DNA from: Solirubrobacteraceae bacterium
GTDB taxonomy: Bacteria > Actinomycetota > Thermoleophilia > Solirubrobacterales > Solirubrobacteraceae
DNA length: 64,000 nt
Direction: 5' to 3'
Assembly: GCA_030690545.1 (NCBI GenBank)
Contig: JAUYGN010000124.1
Coordinates: 1-64,000, forward strand
In this document: piece after piece, positions 60,316 to 64,000 of the stretch
How positions within the stretch are numbered: position 1 is the stretch's first letter
Layout of the letters: each line of letters starts with the position of its first letter
Position numbers and translations under genes: made by a program
Notes under the pieces: generated by a model
Seen by the model: the letters and a program-made list of their open reading frames with translations, nothing else
Databases searched by the model: none
What the model was told of the DNA's origin: nothing

Positions 60316-60343
60316 CGCGCGCGGCGTCATGCGTGCTCGGCGT

Positions 60344-61000
60344 CTATGCCGCGCTCGCGCCGACCGGGCAGCTGACGCCCGTCCCGCCCAGCCCGCAGTA
60401 GCCGCGCGGGTTCTTGGCGAGATACTGCTGGTGGTAGTCCTCGGCGTAGTAGAACTCGGGCGCCGGCAGGATCTCGGTCGTGATCTCGCCGCGGCCGGCG
60501 GCGGTCAGCGCCTCTTGATAGCGCTCGCGCGACGCGGCGGCCGCGGTCGCCTGCGCGGCGGTCGTCGCGTAGATCCCGGAGCGGTACTGGGTGCCGACGT
60601 CGTTGCCCTGGCGCATGCCCTGCGTCGGATCGTGCGCCTCCCAGAAGATCGCCAGCAGCTCCTCGAAGGACACCTCGGCCGGGCGGTAGACGACGAGCAC
60701 GACCTCGTTGTGGCCGGTCCGCGCGCTGCAGACCTCCTCGTAGGTCGGGTTCGGCGTCAGCCCCGCGGCGTAGCCGACGGCAGTCGTGTACACGCCGGCC
60801 GTCTGCCAGAAGACGCGCTCGGCGCCCCAGAAGCAGCCCAGGCCGAAGATCGCCTGCTCGGTGCCGTCGGGGAACGGCCCGCGCAGGGGCGCGTCGAGCA
60901 CGGCGTGGCGGTCGGGCAGCGGCATCGCCGCGTCGCGGCCGGGCAGCGCCGTCTCGGCTGTCGGCAGCTCGGTCTTGTGCTTGGAGAGGAAGTTCAGCAT
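60344..61000 (-). CDS. msrA: Peptide methionine-S-sulfoxide reductase
   Basis: A 218-residue MsrA that repairs the S-form of methionine sulfoxide. The catalytic motif [11 protein letters not shown] carries Cys56, and a resolving Cys is seen near the end ([15 protein letters not shown]). [20 protein letters not shown] and [11 protein letters not shown] are further family segments, as is [22 protein letters not shown] (in parts). ATG 61000 is chosen because the extension to 61240 looks non-coding. Convergent with the PAS protein. Confidence 0.95.
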   Translation of the reverse strand: MLNFLSKHKTELPTAETALPGRDAAMPLPDRHAVLDAPLRGPFPDGTEQAIFGLGCFWGAERVFWQTAGVYTTAVGYAAGLTPNPTYEEVCSARTGHNEVVLVVYRPAEVSFEELLAIFWEAHDPTQGMRQGNDVGTQYRSGIYATTAAQATAAAASRERYQEALTAAGRGEITTEILPAPEFYYAEDYHQQYLAKNPRGYCGLGGTGVSCPVGASAA

Positions 61001-61097
61001 CGGTCGCCTCGGGTCGCTCGCTGCGTGCCCCGTCCACGGTAGCGGCCGCGCGCGACATGCATCTGAGCTTGGCACGCGCCTACTACGCTCCCCGCCG

Positions 61098-62348
61098 ATG
61101 GCCACGGTCGTGGAGGATGCCCCCCAGACGGATCTCGGGATCCGGACGCTGATCGGTGGCGACGGCGTGCGGGGCGTCGGTGCGCTGTTCGTCTTCACGA
61201 CGCACGCCTGCCTGCTCGCCGATCCGATCATCGACAACAACCTGCTCAGCTATGGCTGGGCGGCGCCGATCCTCGGGCACATCGACCTCGCGCTGTCGGC
61301 CTTCTTCGTGCTGTCGGGCTATCTCATCGCGCGGCCCTTCGCGCGCGCCTATGTGACCGGTGCCCCGCAGCCGAAGATCCGCCCGTACGTGCGCAACCGC
61401 ATCCTGCGCGTCGTCCCGGTCTTCTACCTGCTGACGGTCCTCGTGCTGCTGCGCTTCGGCCTCGACGGCAGCCTCGAGACGGGTGACTCGGCGCCCGAGG
61501 CCAAGAGCACCTGGTGGCAGGTGCTGTCGCAGTTCTTCTTCATCCAGGCGCAGACCGGCGGCCCGGCCTCGATCCCGATCGGCCCGGCCTGGTCGATCGG
61601 CGCGGAGGTCGGCTTCTACGTCCTGATGCCGTTCGCCGCCGTGGCCGCGTTCCTCGTCGGCAGGCGGTTGCGCGGGCAGTACACGCGCGCCGCGTTCGCG
61701 CTCGGCGCGATCGGGCTGATCTTCGTCGTCAGCATCGCGCTGCGCGCGGTCGACCAGTACCGCTTCGCCTGGCTGACCGCCCCGCCGGCGATCATGTACG
61801 CGTTCATGCCGGGCGTCGCGCTCGGCATCGTCGAGCCGCTGATGGCCTCGTTCCTGCGCAAGCACGCGCGCCTGGCCAAGCAGGTCGCGTGGAGCGCGTT
61901 CGCGCTCGGGCTGCTGTGCGCGATCGTCTACACGACGAGCGACTACGACCCTCGCCAGACGCCGATCCATCACGCGCTCGGCGTGCGGGCGATGCTGGCG
62001 GCGCTGAGCGCCGGTCTGCTGTTCTTCGGCCTCGTCGTCCTGCAGATCGGCACCGGCCGCGCCCCGCGCCTGTTCAGCAACAAGGTGATGCTCTGGCTCG
62101 GGGCGCGCTCGTACTCGTTCTACCTCGTGCACATCTGGGTGATGCTCGAGCTCGACTTCCTGCTCAGCAACGACCAGAGCATCGCCTTCCGGCTGGCGGT
62201 GATGCTCGGGGTGGGCTTCCCGCTGACGGTGCTCAGCGGAGCGCTCCTGTACCGGTACGTCGAGATGCCGTTCCTGCGGCGCAAGATGCGCACGACCCAG
62301 CACAGCCCGACCGAGGTCGCGCCGGTGGCGTCCGAGCCGGTGCGCTGA
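61098..62348 (+). CDS. Membrane acyltransferase, family 3
   Basis: A 416-residue protein with about ten helices typical of acyltransferase 3 (OafA/NodX-like) proteins, which acetylate surface sugars, lipids or antibiotics. It begins [18 protein letters not shown], which contains the conserved His; [28 protein letters not shown] and [15 protein letters not shown] are other family landmarks. ATG 61098 is the first start after the divergent msrA. Substrate unknown. Confidence 0.88.
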   Translation: MATVVEDAPQTDLGIRTLIGGDGVRGVGALFVFTTHACLLADPIIDNNLLSYGWAAPILGHIDLALSAFFVLSGYLIARPFARAYVTGAPQPKIRPYVRNRILRVVPVFYLLTVLVLLRFGLDGSLETGDSAPEAKSTWWQVLSQFFFIQAQTGGPASIPIGPAWSIGAEVGFYVLMPFAAVAAFLVGRRLRGQYTRAAFALGAIGLIFVVSIALRAVDQYRFAWLTAPPAIMYAFMPGVALGIVEPLMASFLRKHARLAKQVAWSAFALGLLCAIVYTTSDYDPRQTPIHHALGVRAMLAALSAGLLFFGLVVLQIGTGRAPRLFSNKVMLWLGARSYSFYLVHIWVMLELDFLLSNDQSIAFRLAVMLGVGFPLTVLSGALLYRYVEMPFLRRKMRTTQHSPTEVAPVASEPVR

Positions 62349-62396
62349 GCGCTCCGGTGCGGCCTCGCGTCGGGTCATCACGGTAGATTGCCGCCC

Positions 62397-62876
62397 GTGC
62401 AGCGGCCCTTGAGATTCGTCCTGCTGGCGTTGCTGGCGCTCAGCGCAACGGCGCTCGCCGCCTGTGGCGGTGCCGACGAGCGCGAGGCGAAGAACGCCTA
62501 CGTGCGCGGCGTCAACGCCGCCCAGAACGAGTTCGCGTCGAACGTGTCGACCGTCTCGGGAGAGATCACCGCGACGAGCTCGTCCGACGAGGATCGCCGC
62601 ACGCTGGAGCGCTTCGAGACCGCGATCCAGGACGTCGTCAGGAAGCTGCGCGCGATCGAGGTCCCGGATGACGTGCAGACCGAGCATGAGCAGCTGACCG
62701 CCGCGATGGGCGGCTTCGGCGACGACATCAAGGAGGCGACCACCGCGTTGCGCAACCCGACGACGCGCGCGATCGCCGAGGCGCAGCGCACGATCGCGAT
62801 GGCGACGCAGACCGTCAACGGCCGCATCGACTCCGCGATCGCCGCGATCAACTCCAAGCTCGGCTCGGAGCAGTGA
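62397..62876 (+). CDS. Lipoprotein of unknown function
   Basis: A 159-residue protein starting at GTG 62397. The signal peptide ends at the lipobox ALAAC (Cys about 22), followed by a helix-rich region with regular polar spacing (AAQNEFASNVSTVSGEITAT; FETAIQDVVRKLRAIEVPDD; EAQRTIAMATQTVNGRIDSA). This resembles small actinobacterial lipoproteins with helical hairpins. No catalytic motif. Followed by the membrane peptide and the universal stress protein. Confidence 0.68.
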   Translation: MQRPLRFVLLALLALSATALAACGGADEREAKNAYVRGVNAAQNEFASNVSTVSGEITATSSSDEDRRTLERFETAIQDVVRKLRAIEVPDDVQTEHEQLTAAMGGFGDDIKEATTALRNPTTRAIAEAQRTIAMATQTVNGRIDSAIAAINSKLGSEQ

Positions 62877-62914
62877 GCCAGTGATCTCCCCGGTACGGAG
62901 CAACCGCTAAGTCG

Positions 62915-63001
62915 ATGTCGCCGACCTGGATCTGGATGCAGATCGCGATCGTCTTCTTCGTGCTGGCGGGGATGGTCATCGCGATCGTCAAGCTCGTCTG
63001 A
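62915..63001 (+). CDS. 28-residue membrane peptide
   Basis: A short frame from ATG 62915 to TGA 63001 gives a 28-residue peptide whose body (QIAIVFFVLAGMVIAIV) is a single membrane helix, with Trp residues at the start (SPTWIWM) and a Lys near the end, the expected flanks of a one-pass peptide. Codons end in G or C throughout. It lies 12 bases before the universal stress protein ATG and likely shares its transcript. No strong ribosome-binding site is seen. A genuine small membrane protein is likely but unproven. Confidence 0.55.
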   Translation: MSPTWIWMQIAIVFFVLAGMVIAIVKLV

Positions 63002-63013
63002 GCCTGGACGGCG

Positions 63014-63454
63014 ATGTTCGGCTCGATCGTCGTTGGCACGGACGGCTCGGATACGGCGACGCAGGCCGTGCGGCAGGCGATCGAGCTCGCCCGCGCGCTC
63101 GGCGGGCGGATCGAGCTCGTCAGCGCCTACGAGCCGGTGTCAGACGCGCGGCTGCGCGAGTCGATCGACGTTCCCGAGGATCTGCAGTGGATCGTCAACC
63201 CGCGCGAGGACGTCGAGGCGACGCTCGAGGCAGCCGCGAGCGAGGTCCGCGCGGCGGGCGTCGAGGTCGAGGTCTTCGCGCGTCAGGGCGATCCGGCGGA
63301 CGCGATCCTCGACGTCGCCGAGGAGCGCGGCAGCGACCTGATCGTCCTGGGCAACAAGGGCATGACCGGCGCCAAGCGCTTCCTGCTGGGCTCGGTTCCG
63401 AACAAGGTCTCGCACCACGCGCCCTGCTCGGTGCTGATCATCCGGACGGTGTGA
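63014..63454 (+). CDS. Universal stress protein (UspA family)
   Basis: A 146-residue Usp domain. It starts FGSIVVGTDGSDTATQAVRQ and contains the ATP-binding pattern G-x2-G-x9-G-S/T in GNKGMTGAKRFLLGSVPNKV, ending in HAPCSVLIIRTV. Such proteins bind ATP and are induced by stress. It lies directly after the small membrane peptide; the two may act together. Its last 17 bases overlap the convergent subtilase gene. Confidence 0.93.
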   Translation: MFGSIVVGTDGSDTATQAVRQAIELARALGGRIELVSAYEPVSDARLRESIDVPEDLQWIVNPREDVEATLEAAASEVRAAGVEVEVFARQGDPADAILDVAEERGSDLIVLGNKGMTGAKRFLLGSVPNKVSHHAPCSVLIIRTV

Positions 63455-64000
63455 CCGGCCTGGGCGCGGCCGCGGGCGGCTTGACGGTCGCTGCCGCGGC
63501 GTCGATCAGCCCGTCGCCGTAGTAGCGGTCGCGACCGGGCGCGCCGAGGTCGCGCGCGGTGCGCTTCAGATGGCGCTCGACGTCGGCCGGCTTGGGGTTG
63601 GCGCCGAGGATGCGGGAGGCCAGCACGAGCGCCACGACGCCCGTCACCTGCGGTGCGGCGGTCGAGGTGCCGCGGAAGCGGGGCAGGACCTCGAAGATGC
63701 CCGGTGATCGGGCGCGGAAGCTCACGCCGGAGATGTCACGCCCGGGCCCGTCGCTCGTCGTGCAGTTGGGATCACTGGGGATGTCGGCGTTCGCGCCGCC
63801 GCCCGGCGCCACGAGATCGAGCCCCGGCCCGTGGTTGGAGTAGTCCCCGAGGCAACCGTGCTCGGTCGTGCCGCCGACGTTGATCGCCAGCGTGTCGTAG
63901 CGCTTGCCGGGCACGTTGGGGTCCGAGCTGTTGCCGGCGGCGGACACGACGACGACCCCTGCGCGGCGGGCTTCCATGAGCGCGGCGCGCACGCTCGGGG
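63438..64000 (-). CDS. Subtilisin-like serine protease, C-terminal part (cut by right edge)
   Basis: The frame stays open to the right edge, so only the last 187 or so residues are visible. They include the oxyanion-hole Asn in VSAAGNSS and the catalytic Ser in GTSTAAPQVTGVVAL, both S8-family landmarks; the Asp and His would lie outside the window. After the domain comes DPxx-type DGLIDAAAATVKPPAAAP, a typical end. Probably secreted, but the signal peptide cannot be seen. Convergent overlap of 17 bases with the universal stress gene. Confidence 0.88.
   Translation of the reverse strand, partial: PSVRAALMEARRAGVVVVSAAGNSSDPNVPGKRYDTLAINVGGTTEHGCLGDYSNHGPGLDLVAPGGGANADIPSDPNCTTSDGPGRDISGVSFRARSPGIFEVLPRFRGTSTAAPQVTGVVALVLASRILGANPKPADVERHLKRTARDLGAPGRDRYYGDGLIDAAAATVKPPAAAPRPVTPSG

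Overview
The window is very GC-rich with codons ending mostly in G or C, GTG and TTG starts, ATGA/GTGA start-stop overlaps, a ThyX-type protein, a SigB/F-type sigma factor with STAS anti-anti-sigma proteins, and IdeR/DtxR- and MerR-style control. This fits a high-GC actinobacterium, most likely class Thermoleophilia (Solirubrobacterales: Conexibacter, Solirubrobacter, Patulibacter, Baekduia). The taxon is inferred from gene content and style; no rRNA is present.

Layout. 0-6.5 kb: start of a zinc-ribbon methyltransferase (left edge), a CBS-pair protein, a membrane protein, two overlapping AMP-forming acyl/acetyl-CoA synthetases (the second is Acs) and a secreted protein. 6.5-10.2 kb: minus-strand STAS protein, tandem-duplicated ThyX-like protein, LOG-family protein and sigma factor. 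10.3-14.8 kb: operon of a 13-helix membrane protein, a Baeyer-Villiger-type flavin monooxygenase and a short-chain dehydrogenase. 15.1-32.1 kb: a complete 14-gene complex I locus on the minus strand (nuoA-I, then nuoJ-N), split between nuoI and nuoJ by a plus-strand insert holding an unknown gene, a gene remnant and a VapBC toxin-antitoxin pair with its own operator. 32.1-35.0 kb: membrane protein, secreted protein, flavin reductase plus SDR.

35.0-43.3 kb: a divergent lipoprotein cupredoxin / lipoprotein cytochrome c pair, serS, a STAS protein, an overlapping MerR - GNAT - AlkZ-like operon, acyl-CoA dehydrogenase plus alpha/beta hydrolase, a CWC-type cysteine-rich protein and a charged coiled-coil protein. 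43.5-43.95 kb: tRNA-Ser(UGA), tRNA-Ser(GCU), tRNA-Arg(ACG) and a terminator. 44-48.2 kb: cupin, VanRS-like two-component system, VanY-type DD-carboxypeptidase, then a deletion scar joining a lipoprotein gene start to the last part of a MacB-type permease gene, and a WYL-type protein. 48.3-53.5 kb: iron-box-controlled siderophore-binding lipoprotein, a tiny coupled ORF, O-methyltransferase, membrane-anchored GNAT overlapping an M15-like lipoprotein, and purT. 53.5-64 kb: mixed housekeeping and envelope genes, including a PAS - heptad coiled coil - PAS protein, msrA, an acyltransferase, a 28-residue membrane peptide next to a universal stress protein, and a subtilase cut by the right edge.

How they work together: complex I, the copper/heme lipoprotein pair, acyl-CoA dehydrogenase and acetyl/acyl-CoA synthetases describe an aerobic, fatty/organic-acid-oxidising heterotroph. 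No phage, complete insertion sequence or CRISPR array is visible. The most unusual items are the interrupted nuo operon, the split-motif double ThyX, the MacB-locus deletion scar, the axial-Gln cupredoxin, and short repeats that follow stop codons.
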